From contig JADLBT010000002.1 of NCBI GenBank assembly GCA_020847555.1, positions 1-7,378 on the forward strand: DNA of 7,378 nt, in the 5' to 3' direction. A program made the position numbers and the translations under genes. The stretch is from Gemmataceae bacterium. GTDB taxonomy: Bacteria > Planctomycetota > Planctomycetia > Gemmatales > Gemmataceae. Positions 1 through 7,378 of this stretch are shown here, one piece after another (position 1 is the stretch's first letter; the number at the start of each line of letters is the position of its first letter). Below the pieces are notes generated by a model, which was not told the DNA's origin, did not search any database, and saw nothing but the letters and a program-made list of their open reading frames with translations.

Positions 1-241
1 CGCAGCGGGCGGCAAGGATGAGATCCTTCGATTCCGCTCACAGGCTCGCGAGTTCACCCCGAGCGCAGTGAGCGCCAGCGAGCGGAGTCGAACGGGCGCA
101 GGCTGACATGCTCGGGGATGACCGCCCCCCAAGACCGCCGCCTTCCAGCAGACACAGGGTCAGGACGCTCGGTGTTGTCAATGTCGGAGGGGAGCCTCAG
201 GCGCGTGCCGGACGGCCGACTCGCGGGCGTAGTCGGCACAA
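1..241. other. Intergenic region upstream of fur, no convincing gene
   Basis: No supportable gene lies here. A minus-strand open frame of 75 codons (54-281) exists, but it crosses an inverted repeat and the fur promoter region, has no recognisable domain and looks like chance in GC-rich DNA. The left part contains the inverted repeat described separately (27-92). The stretch 93-241 shows nothing I can name. The base composition falls sharply to AT-rich just after this region, where the fur control region begins. Confidence 0.6.
27..92. repeat. REP-like imperfect inverted repeat
   Basis: The left arm TTCGATTCCGCTC (27-39) pairs with the right arm GAGCGGAGTCGAA (80-92) at 12 of 13 positions; the exception would be a G-U pair in RNA. 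The intervening stretch is itself rich in short CTCGC/GCGAG and GAGCGC/GCGCCAGCG motifs. From memory, strings like GAGCGGAGTCGAA recur in intergenic regions of several high-GC bacteria, so this is probably a copy of a dispersed intergenic repeat. It could also be a hairpin terminator for a gene to the left of the window. Only one copy is visible here. Confidence 0.45.
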
Positions 242-278
242 AGTCAATTCTTTGGTGGATTCCTATTCTTGATTGACT
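242..278. promoter_or_regulatory. Candidate FurA operator (AT-rich inverted repeat)
   Basis: An AT-rich patch in otherwise GC-rich DNA lies directly before the fur promoter. It contains perfect 7-bp inverted arms AGTCAAT (242-248) and ATTGACT (272-278), with 23 bp between them, and the right arm overlaps the -35 hexamer. A direct repeat ATTCTT (247-252 and 265-270) lies 18 bp apart between the arms. In mycobacteria, FurA is known to autoregulate by binding an AT-rich site at the -35 of its own promoter, so the position fits. The exact bases bound are inferred. Confidence 0.45.
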
Positions 279-299
279 CACATCTAGATTTGCTATACT
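273..299 (+). promoter_or_regulatory. fur-katG promoter, extended -10 type
   Basis: The -35 is TTGACT (273-278) and the -10 is TATACT (294-299), with TG at 291-292 forming an extended -10. The spacer is 15 bp, shorter than the usual 17, which the extended -10 may compensate. Transcription would be expected to start about 6-8 bases after the -10, at 305-308, on or beside the ATG at 308. The fur message would then be leaderless, as described for mycobacterial furA. This is the clearest promoter in the window. Confidence 0.65.
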
Positions 300-307
300 C
301 TATGCGT

Positions 308-3180
<2,873 letters not shown>

Positions 3181-3226
3181 CCCGGAGGCCGCGTCTCGCA
3201 TCACGCCGACATCCGCCAGTCATGAC

Positions 3227-3258
3227 GAAGCCGCCCCGGAGTGCTCCGGGGCGGCTTC
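3227..3258 (+). terminator. Perfect hairpin terminator after katG
   Basis: GAAGCCGCCCCGGA (3227-3240) and TCCGGGGCGGCTTC (3245-3258) form a perfect 14-bp stem around a GTGC loop, starting 46 bases after the katG stop. No T-run follows (TGCCCG), so this is a U-tract-less terminator or a 3' stabilising hairpin. The perfect symmetry means it could act from either strand. It separates the fur-katG unit from the next gene. Confidence 0.75.
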
Positions 3259-3573
3259 TGCCCGTCCCGAGGTCATCACCCCCCGCCCCGCCCGTGATCC
3301 CGCATGTGGGCGAGGAGGAGTCGCGCGGGGCGGGCCGAGTGTTCATCGTCGGTGCCGCCCTGGAGGGGCATGGGTATCTCAGGCTGACAGGTGCGGACTG
3401 GGCCGACGATCCTCGGTCGGAGCCGTTGGTGTCGGTGTGGCGCGGAACAACGCTCCGACGGCATGCTGGCGCACACTCTGGGGAGGCGTGGGGCGTGACG
3501 CCGCGAGCCTGACGCTGGTAGCCTAACGGCTGTGGGCAGTGTCCGACCGGCGTGGCCCAAGGGCGTCGGTGCG
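3259..3573. other. Intergenic region between katG and the Usp-ParB-like gene
   Basis: About 315 bp with no convincing gene. A plus-strand open frame (3222-3512) begins inside the terminator and has no family resemblance. Short stems are visible, including CCGAC/GTCGG near 3403-3420 and GGCG/CGCC around 3483-3493. A very weak promoter candidate pairs GTGACG with TAGCCT, 18 bp apart, shortly before the next gene; I would not rely on it. The promoter of the downstream gene presumably lies here but is not recognisable. Confidence 0.5.
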
Positions 3574-3579
3574 AAGGAG
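3574..3579 (+). promoter_or_regulatory. Ribosome binding site deciding the Usp-ParB-like start
   Basis: AAGGAG (3574-3579) lies 5 bases before GTG 3585. The in-frame GTG at 3579 overlaps this site, and the GTG at 3552 has no such site and adds residues before the universal-stress core. GTG 3585 is therefore the best start. Confidence 0.7.
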
Positions 3580-3584
3580 TGTCC

Positions 3585-4886
3585 GTGGTCAGCCGCATCC
3601 TGGTTCCTGTCGATCTCACCCCGCTTGGCGAGGCAAAGCTGCCCGTGACCCAGGAGTACGCGCGCGCGTTCAACGCTGAAGTGCTCCTGCTCCATGTCCT
3701 GCCGCCGAAAGCCATGGACGCTGATGTCGTGCTACCCACCGAGGCGACGGCGCGCGGCTACCTTGACATCCTTGTTGCCGGTATGGCCGCCGCCGGCGTG
3801 CGGGCCGCTGCACTGCTGCGGACCGGCCCCACCGCCGCCAGCATCGTCGAGGAAGCCTGGGAGCACAACGCCGACCTGATTATCCTGGGGGCCAACGTCC
3901 GCCCTATGCTGCGCAGCGTGGTCATCGGCAGCGTCGCCGACGAGGTCGTCCGGAACGCGCACTGCCCGGTGCTGCTGGTACGCCCGTCGCTCGACCAGGC
4001 CGCCCCCGCTCCGCTCCGCAGTTTCGGTGACGATGCGACGCGCGCCGGGCCGCTCCGGCGTCGCTCACTCGGGGTGCGCACCGTCGAAGTCGGCCGGATC
4101 ATCGGCACCGTCGGGCGGGTCCGCGAGCTTGGGCCGGACTTCCGCCCGCTCAAGAAGCGCAAGCCCGACGAGGACCGGCTGAACAGCATCCGCCGGGCCA
4201 TGGAGGACGGCAAACGGTTGCCGCCGCTCGAACTGTACAAGCTCGGCTTCGGCTACTACGTGCTGGACGGCCACCACCGCGTTGCCGTTGCCCGCGAGCT
4301 TGACGTTGTCGAGATGGAGGCCGAAGTCACCGAGTTCGTGCCGCTCGCCGACCCGGAGGCCGCGCGCACCTTCGCGGAGCGGCGCGCGTTCGAACGCTCG
4401 ACCGGGATTCTGGATATTGGCGCGACGCACCCCGAAAGCTACAAGCGCATCGGCGAGATGATCGAAGCGTACCGCGCCGAACACAACATTCCTGATTATC
4501 GCGACGCGGCCCAGCGTTGGTACGGTGCGGTGTACCGCCCCCTCTGGCACCAGATCCGCCAGGATCGGCTTGCTCACTACTTCCCAGGCGACCGCTCGGC
4601 CGATGTCGTCGGCCGGATCTGGGCGTGGCGCACCGAAATGCTCGAACATGGCGCGCCGGCCGTCTCCTGGGAGGCCGCCCTCGACGGCTTCTCGGCAACC
4701 CTGGCCGGGCAGCACCCGCCCCGGCCCCGCGCGCGGGGTTGGGCGGCCCGCCAGCCCGCGCGCGGCGACCTGGCCCCTGCGCCTTCGCCTACGCCGTCCC
4801 CCGTGACGCCCGAGCCGCCGTCGCCCGGGACGCCGTTGCCCGAGTCGGAACTTCCGCCACCAGCTCACGATACGGAAACACGTTGA
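3585..4886 (+). CDS. Universal stress protein fused to a ParB-like domain
   Basis: This is a predicted cytoplasmic protein of 433 residues in four parts. Residues 1-134 are a UspA fold: it opens RILVPVDLTP with D10 and ends HCPVLLVRP. The usual nucleotide motif G-x2-G-x9-G-S is seen as G102-x2-V105-x9-G115-S116, so one glycine is lost and ATP binding is uncertain. An Arg-rich linker leads to a ParB/sulfiredoxin-like domain (about 167-250) that starts VEVGRIIGTVGR and carries D228-G-H-H-R232. This DGHHR motif occupies the place of the phosphate/nucleotide-binding motif of ParB-like folds. Residues about 280-360 are helical, with W-Y-x2-V-Y-x-P-L-W and FPGDR (333-337), reminiscent of DUF4032 proteins. 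The last 55 residues are proline-rich and likely disordered. The gene is not obviously in an operon. Its 3' end overlaps the convergent phosphoesterase gene by 98 bp. Function is unknown; a stress-responsive nucleotide-binding or regulatory role is inference, and plasmid partitioning is unlikely. Confidence 0.85.
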   Translation: MVSRILVPVDLTPLGEAKLPVTQEYARAFNAEVLLLHVLPPKAMDADVVLPTEATARGYLDILVAGMAAAGVRAAALLRTGPTAASIVEEAWEHNADLIILGANVRPMLRSVVIGSVADEVVRNAHCPVLLVRPSLDQAAPAPLRSFGDDATRAGPLRRRSLGVRTVEVGRIIGTVGRVRELGPDFRPLKKRKPDEDRLNSIRRAMEDGKRLPPLELYKLGFGYYVLDGHHRVAVARELDVVEMEAEVTEFVPLADPEAARTFAERRAFERSTGILDIGATHPESYKRIGEMIEAYRAEHNIPDYRDAAQRWYGAVYRPLWHQIRQDRLAHYFPGDRSADVVGRIWAWRTEMLEHGAPAVSWEAALDGFSATLAGQHPPRPRARGWAARQPARGDLAPAPSPTPSPVTPEPPSPGTPLPESELPPPAHDTETR

Positions 4887-5559
4887 GTACCTCCGTCTCG
4901 TAATACTGCGTGCGGGTGACGGTCGTGTTGTTGTAGATGTGAATGTGGCCGTGCAGGTGGTAGCGCGGCTTGAAGGTGCGGAGGAACCAGCGGAAAATCT
5001 TGAAGCCCTGGTGCGGGCGGTCCTCCTGGTCGTGGATGTGGCGCGGGGGGGCGTGCGTGATGAGGATGTCCAGGTAGCGACCGTAGCGGGCGCGGTTCAG
5101 CAGCAACTGCGGGATCATCCCGAACACTTGCGCCCGCATCCCCTCCTCGGTGAACTGGTAGGAGCCGTCGTTGTAGCGCAGCGACCCGTCAAAGCCGCCG
5201 ATCAGCAGCCCGTGCTCTTTCACCACCCGCCCGTGTAGCTCCACCATGCCCCAGTCGGCGCCACGGCCCTCGGCGTTCTGGTTCCGCGCCAGGCTGCCGT
5301 CGTGGTTGCCGTGGATGCCAAGCACCGGCACCGACAGCGTGCTAGCGACGAAGTCGATGTAGTAGGCCGGAAGGTCGCCGCAGCTCAGCAACAGATCGTA
5401 CTTGCCGCGCCGGGCTTCGAGGCTCGGGCTGTAGATCCGCTTATCGACCTCGTCGCAGATGGCGAAGATGCGGACCGTTTTCTGGCCGCCTTCATCTGGC
5501 CGGACGCCGTCGTTCGGTTCGAACGGACCACCATTGGCCTGCTCAAGCACGTGTTGCAC
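4789..5559 (-). CDS. Calcineurin-like metallophosphoesterase
   Basis: This is a 256-residue, probably cytoplasmic phosphoesterase with a two-metal centre. Motifs in order are D36-E-V-D39 (motif I), SCGDL with D62, GIHGNHD with N85, H86 and D87, THAPP with H169, and HGHIH with H205 and H207. Motif I is DEVD rather than the standard DxH, a variant I associate with a group of prokaryotic phosphoesterases whose N-terminus reads SDEVD-x-RIYS. The substrate is unknown; phosphodiesters or phosphoproteins are possible. GTG 5559 is the first start after an in-frame stop; GTG 5550 is the only other nearby candidate, and neither has a ribosome binding site. The first 28 residues are outside the domain. 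The family core ends near NVFPYREL (226-233), after which comes a 23-residue Ala/Thr/Arg-rich tail. The last 32 residues or so are overprinted by the convergent gene. Confidence 0.9.
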   Translation of the reverse strand: MQHVLEQANGGPFEPNDGVRPDEGGQKTVRIFAICDEVDKRIYSPSLEARRGKYDLLLSCGDLPAYYIDFVASTLSVPVLGIHGNHDGSLARNQNAEGRGADWGMVELHGRVVKEHGLLIGGFDGSLRYNDGSYQFTEEGMRAQVFGMIPQLLLNRARYGRYLDILITHAPPRHIHDQEDRPHQGFKIFRWFLRTFKPRYHLHGHIHIYNNTTVTRTQYYETEVLNVFPYRELVAEVPTRATASRATAARASRGTA

Positions 5560-5565
5560 GTCTAC

Positions 5566-5595
5566 AGTATGACGCCAACCCTATGTCTGGGTCTA
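5566..5595 (-). promoter_or_regulatory. Possible leaderless promoter of the metallophosphoesterase
   Basis: On the minus strand, TAGACC (-35, 5595-5590) and CATACT (-10, 5571-5566) are separated by 18 bp; each hexamer matches consensus at 4 of 6 bases. The expected transcription start would be at about 5559, exactly the GTG start, which has no Shine-Dalgarno sequence. The arrangement mirrors that of fur, but the hexamers are weak. Confidence 0.3.
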
Positions 5596-5630
5596 GGTGG
5601 TTGCACTCCTGCGACGTTCGACCTGCACGA

Positions 5631-5675
5631 GGCGTCACGCTGCGTGGCGCCGGCCGCGAGCGAGGCTTGCGGCCG
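5631..5675. repeat. Two abutting hairpins
   Basis: The first hairpin pairs GGCGTCACG (5631-5639) with CGTGGCGCC (5643-5651) around CTG, with one G-T wobble. The second pairs CGGCCGCGAGC (5651-5661) with GCTTGCGGCCG (5665-5675) around GAG, 11 bp with one wobble. They share base 5651. Neither is followed by a T-run on either strand. They could be transcription attenuating or RNA-processing structures upstream of the phosphoesterase, or a dispersed repeat. Confidence 0.5.
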
Positions 5676-5767
5676 CCCGAATCGCCTGCCGTCGCAGCAT
5701 GAGCACCCTTGATGACGCCGTGGTCACAGACACCACATCTGGCAGAGTGCCACCTCTCTTCATGCTT

Positions 5768-5813
5768 CTGGCCGGCACGGGCGAGCGGCGGGCGCCCGCG
5801 TCCGGCCGGCCAG
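5768..5813 (-). terminator. Candidate GC-rich terminator after the amidohydrolase gene
   Basis: Arms CTGGCCGG (5768-5775) and CCGGCCAG (5806-5813) enclose a perfect 12-bp palindrome (5788-5799). The structure lies 28-73 bases beyond the amidohydrolase stop, where a terminator would be expected. There is no T-run on the minus strand, so the call rests on position and stem strength only. Confidence 0.35.
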
Positions 5814-5840
5814 GATGCGTGGGCGCCTTGACTGCCGCGG

Positions 5841-6758
5841 TCAGTCCTCGCCGGTCAGCGCCCGGCGCGGGTTCTCCACCATCATCTGGTGCAACTGCTC
5901 GTCGGACACGCCGGCCTCGCGCAAGATCCCAGACAGGGCGCCGGGCAGGAAGCCGTACCCCATGCCGCCGTAGGCCACAAGGTCGGACTTGTAGCAGACG
6001 TCGTGCGATAGCATCAGGTGGCGCACGTACCCCGCGTCGAGTAGCTCGCGGATCAGCCGGATGTTGCGCTGGCGCTCGTGCTCGATGGTCAGGCCCATCC
6101 GGTCGAACGTCAGGAACGCGCCGCGCCGCGCCACCTCGACATGGTAGGCGTGGTGCGGGTAGCTGTGGGCGTGCCCGACCACCACTCGGCGCGGATCGAC
6201 GCCCTCCTCCTTCCCGATATCCAGTTGATCCAGGCCGAGGGGCGCGCGGGTGGCGTGGAGCGTCAGCGTCACGCCGGTGCGCTTCTGGGCGCGGGCCGCC
6301 GCGCGCAGCATCCGCTCCTCGACCGGCGAGATGTACTGGAAGTGCGCGCCGATCTCGCCGATGATGCCGGCGCGGACCCCCGTGTCGTCGATGCCCATCG
6401 TCACGTCCCAGACGATCTGCTCCGCGATCTGGTCGGTCTTCCAGCGGTAGAGGTACGGGTCGTAGTACGGCTCGCGGTACCAGCCGCTGCCCAGGATGAT
6501 GTTCAGACCCGAGCGGATCGCCATGTCCTGCACGGCCAGCGGATCCTGACCGAGGCCGCGATTCGTCTGGTCCACCAGCGTGACCCCGCCGGCATCCTTG
6601 TACCGCTGTAGCTCGATCAGGGTCAGGTCGGGGTCGCTCAGGAAGTTGTTGTTCGTCCACAAGTCCTTCGTCATGTCGAGAAACAGGTGCTCGTGCATGA
6701 GCGTGTACCCAAGCTGTTCGCCCTCAATCGGCCCGGTGACGGTCATGACCGTTGCCAC
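5841..6758 (-). CDS. Phosphotriesterase-family amidohydrolase, PHP type
   Basis: This is a 305-residue TIM-barrel metal hydrolase of the phosphotriesterase family. The binuclear metal ligands are all visible: H22 and H24 in MHEHLF, the bridging residue E135 in GIIGEIG, H168 in TLHAT, H196 in VVGHAH, and D253 in LSHD. Each is offset by exactly ten from E. coli PHP (H12, H14, E125, H158, H186, D243, as I recall them). Use of glutamate as the bridge, where true phosphotriesterases and quorum-sensing lactonases use carboxylated lysine, places it in the PHP-like branch. The natural substrate is unknown; lactones or other esters are plausible. AGGAGG at 6769-6764 lies 5 bases before GTG 6758, favoured over ATG 6746. 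No signal peptide is seen, so it is likely cytoplasmic. It is divergent from an alpha/beta hydrolase gene with a shared 156-bp control region. Confidence 0.92.
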   Translation of the reverse strand: MATVMTVTGPIEGEQLGYTLMHEHLFLDMTKDLWTNNNFLSDPDLTLIELQRYKDAGGVTLVDQTNRGLGQDPLAVQDMAIRSGLNIILGSGWYREPYYDPYLYRWKTDQIAEQIVWDVTMGIDDTGVRAGIIGEIGAHFQYISPVEERMLRAAARAQKRTGVTLTLHATRAPLGLDQLDIGKEEGVDPRRVVVGHAHSYPHHAYHVEVARRGAFLTFDRMGLTIEHERQRNIRLIRELLDAGYVRHLMLSHDVCYKSDLVAYGGMGYGFLPGALSGILREAGVSDEQLHQMMVENPRRALTGED

Positions 6759-6763
6759 GACGC

Positions 6764-6769
6764 CCTCCT
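6764..6769 (-). promoter_or_regulatory. Strong ribosome binding site of the amidohydrolase gene
   Basis: AGGAGG on the minus strand ends 5 bases before GTG 6758 and 17 bases before ATG 6746. The spacing decides for the GTG start. Confidence 0.7.
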
Positions 6770-6861
6770 CATCGAGAATCGCCGGCGGCCAGCCTGACCA
6801 GCATCCACGCTGCCCGCCCCAGCGCATCATCGCAGAATCGCGCGGTGCGGTATCCTGGGGC

Positions 6862-6883
6862 GCTGCAACCGCGTGGTTGCAGC
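6862..6883. promoter_or_regulatory. Perfect inverted repeat, candidate operator between divergent genes
   Basis: Arms GCTGCAACC (6862-6870) and GGTTGCAGC (6875-6883) match perfectly around GCGT. The repeat lies 31 bp before the alpha/beta hydrolase start and about 103 bp before the amidohydrolase start. A weak -10-like TATCCT sits at 6851-6856 on the plus strand, which would put the repeat over a transcription start, a typical repressor position. The TGCAACC/GGTTGCA half-sites are of the size bound by dimeric helix-turn-helix repressors such as LacI types. A leader-RNA hairpin is the alternative. Confidence 0.5.
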
Positions 6884-6914
6884 AAGGCAAGGCTGCCGAG
6901 GGAGACGAAGTCCT

Positions 6915-7378
6915 ATGACCGAGACGATGCCGTCCGCGCCGGCCGACCATCGCGTGGCCGTCGCCGGCGAGTCGATCGTGCTGCGCCGGGGCGGCGCCGG
7001 CCGGCCGCTGGTCGTCCTGCACCATGACACTGGCAATCCGGGCTGGCTGCCGTTCCACCAGCAGCTTGCCGAGCAGTACGATGTCATCGCACCAACCCAC
7101 CCCGGCTACGACCACTCCCCGCGCCCCGGCTGGGTGCGGAGCGTGCGGGACATCGCCGTGCTGTACCAGGGCCTCCTGGCCGAGCTTGATCTGGACCGCG
7201 TGACGCTGGTCGGGCTGGGTCTGGGTGGCTGGATCGCGGCGGAGATGGCGACGATGGCGCCGCGTGCCGTCGAGCGGCTGGTGCTGGTCGGGGCGATGGG
7301 CGTGCAGCCGACGGAGGGCGAGATCCTCGACCAGGCGCTCGTCAACTACATCCAGTACGCCCGCGCCGGCTTCCACGA
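6915..7378 (+). CDS. Alpha/beta hydrolase-fold protein with unusual nucleophile elbow (3' incomplete)
   Basis: The reading frame is open from ATG 6915 to the window edge (154 complete codons), so the C-terminus, including any catalytic Asp and His, is not seen. GAGGGAG (6898-6904) precedes the start by 10 bases. The oxyanion-hole strand reads VVLHHDTGNPGW (H36, H37, G40), and strand, loop and helix order fits the fold up to RLVLVGAMG. The nucleophile elbow, normally G-x-S-x-G-G, reads G100-L-G102-L-G-G105, so the serine is replaced by glycine (codon GGT, 7218-7220). I have the impression that related proteins with GLGFGGWIAAE exist, which would make this a subfamily trait. It may be a non-hydrolytic member or use another residue. 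It is divergent from the PHP-type amidohydrolase and may act with it. Confidence 0.85.
   Translation, partial: MTETMPSAPADHRVAVAGESIVLRRGGAGRPLVVLHHDTGNPGWLPFHQQLAEQYDVIAPTHPGYDHSPRPGWVRSVRDIAVLYQGLLAELDLDRVTLVGLGLGGWIAAEMATMAPRAVERLVLVGAMGVQPTEGEILDQALVNYIQYARAGFH

Larger units (their letters stand above)
5560..5840. other. Hairpin-rich intergenic region between amidohydrolase and phosphoesterase genes
   Basis: This 281-bp gap separates two same-strand genes. I see no credible gene on either strand. It carries two abutting hairpins (5631-5675), a GC-rich candidate terminator (5768-5813), a small TGGCA/TGCCA stem (5740-5752) and a possible promoter for the phosphoesterase. The size and content suggest the two minus-strand genes are transcribed separately. 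Confidence 0.5.

Noticed and set aside
54..281. Minus-strand open frame of 75 codons upstream of fur
   Set aside because: It spans the inverted repeat and the fur control region, has no family resemblance and no convincing ribosome binding site.
3222..3512. Plus-strand open frame starting in the katG terminator
   Set aside because: It begins inside the hairpin, lacks a ribosome binding site and has no recognisable protein features.
4065..4868. Minus-strand open frame opposite the Usp-ParB-like gene
   Set aside because: It is antisense to clearly recognisable domains and has mirror-frame composition.
5597..6364. Plus-strand Arg-rich open frame across the amidohydrolase gene
   Set aside because: It is antisense to a gene with all catalytic residues intact, and its composition is almost wholly Arg/Ala/Gly/Pro/Ser.
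6759..7376. N-terminal extension of the amidohydrolase on the minus strand
   Set aside because: The frame stays open by chance opposite the divergent alpha/beta hydrolase gene; the AGGAGG site and family alignment place the start at 6758.

Overview
The window is a GC-rich, gene-dense stretch of a bacterial chromosome. It holds six protein-coding genes and no RNA genes, insertion sequences or CRISPR arrays that I can see. Two kinds of evidence bear on the organism. The FurA-KatG pair closely resembles the actinobacterial furA-katG locus. The accessory genes (a stress-protein/ParB-like fusion, a D-x-x-D metallophosphoesterase and a PHP-type amidohydrolase) look more like those of high-GC Chloroflexota such as Thermomicrobia or Sphaerobacter relatives. 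I favour Chloroflexota with a furA-katG pair related to the actinobacterial one, but this rests on remembered family resemblance and was not tested.

Layout, left to right. Positions 1-301 are intergenic, with a REP-like imperfect inverted repeat near the left edge and a well-formed promoter at 273-299. The gene after it, a FurA-type metal- and peroxide-sensing repressor (308-820), appears to have a leaderless start. It is followed 83 bp downstream by katG (904-3180), a full-length catalase-peroxidase with every catalytic and adduct-forming residue in place. A perfect hairpin terminator (3227-3258) ends this unit. After a gap of about 325 bp with no convincing gene comes a protein that joins an N-terminal universal stress (UspA) domain to a ParB-like domain and a helical C-terminal module (3585-4886). 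Its proline-rich tail overlaps, tail to tail by 98 bp, a minus-strand calcineurin-like metallophosphoesterase (5559-4789).

Upstream of the phosphoesterase, also on the minus strand, is a phosphotriesterase-family amidohydrolase of the glutamate-bridged PHP type (6758-5841). The 281-bp gap between them is rich in hairpins. A divergent gene (6915 to the window end, incomplete) encodes an alpha/beta hydrolase-fold protein with glycine where the catalytic serine is expected. The 156-bp divergent intergenic region holds a perfect 22-bp inverted repeat that is a good operator candidate.

Functionally, the left half is an oxidative-stress unit: FurA probably represses itself and katG, and KatG removes hydrogen peroxide. 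The stress-domain fusion may belong to the same general response, but nothing in the sequence ties it to FurA. The right half looks like unrelated hydrolases, with the divergent amidohydrolase and alpha/beta hydrolase possibly sharing a regulator. I did not find an obviously new multi-gene system. The most unusual items are the Usp-ParB-like fusion, its overprinted convergent tail, and the alpha/beta hydrolase lacking its nucleophile.
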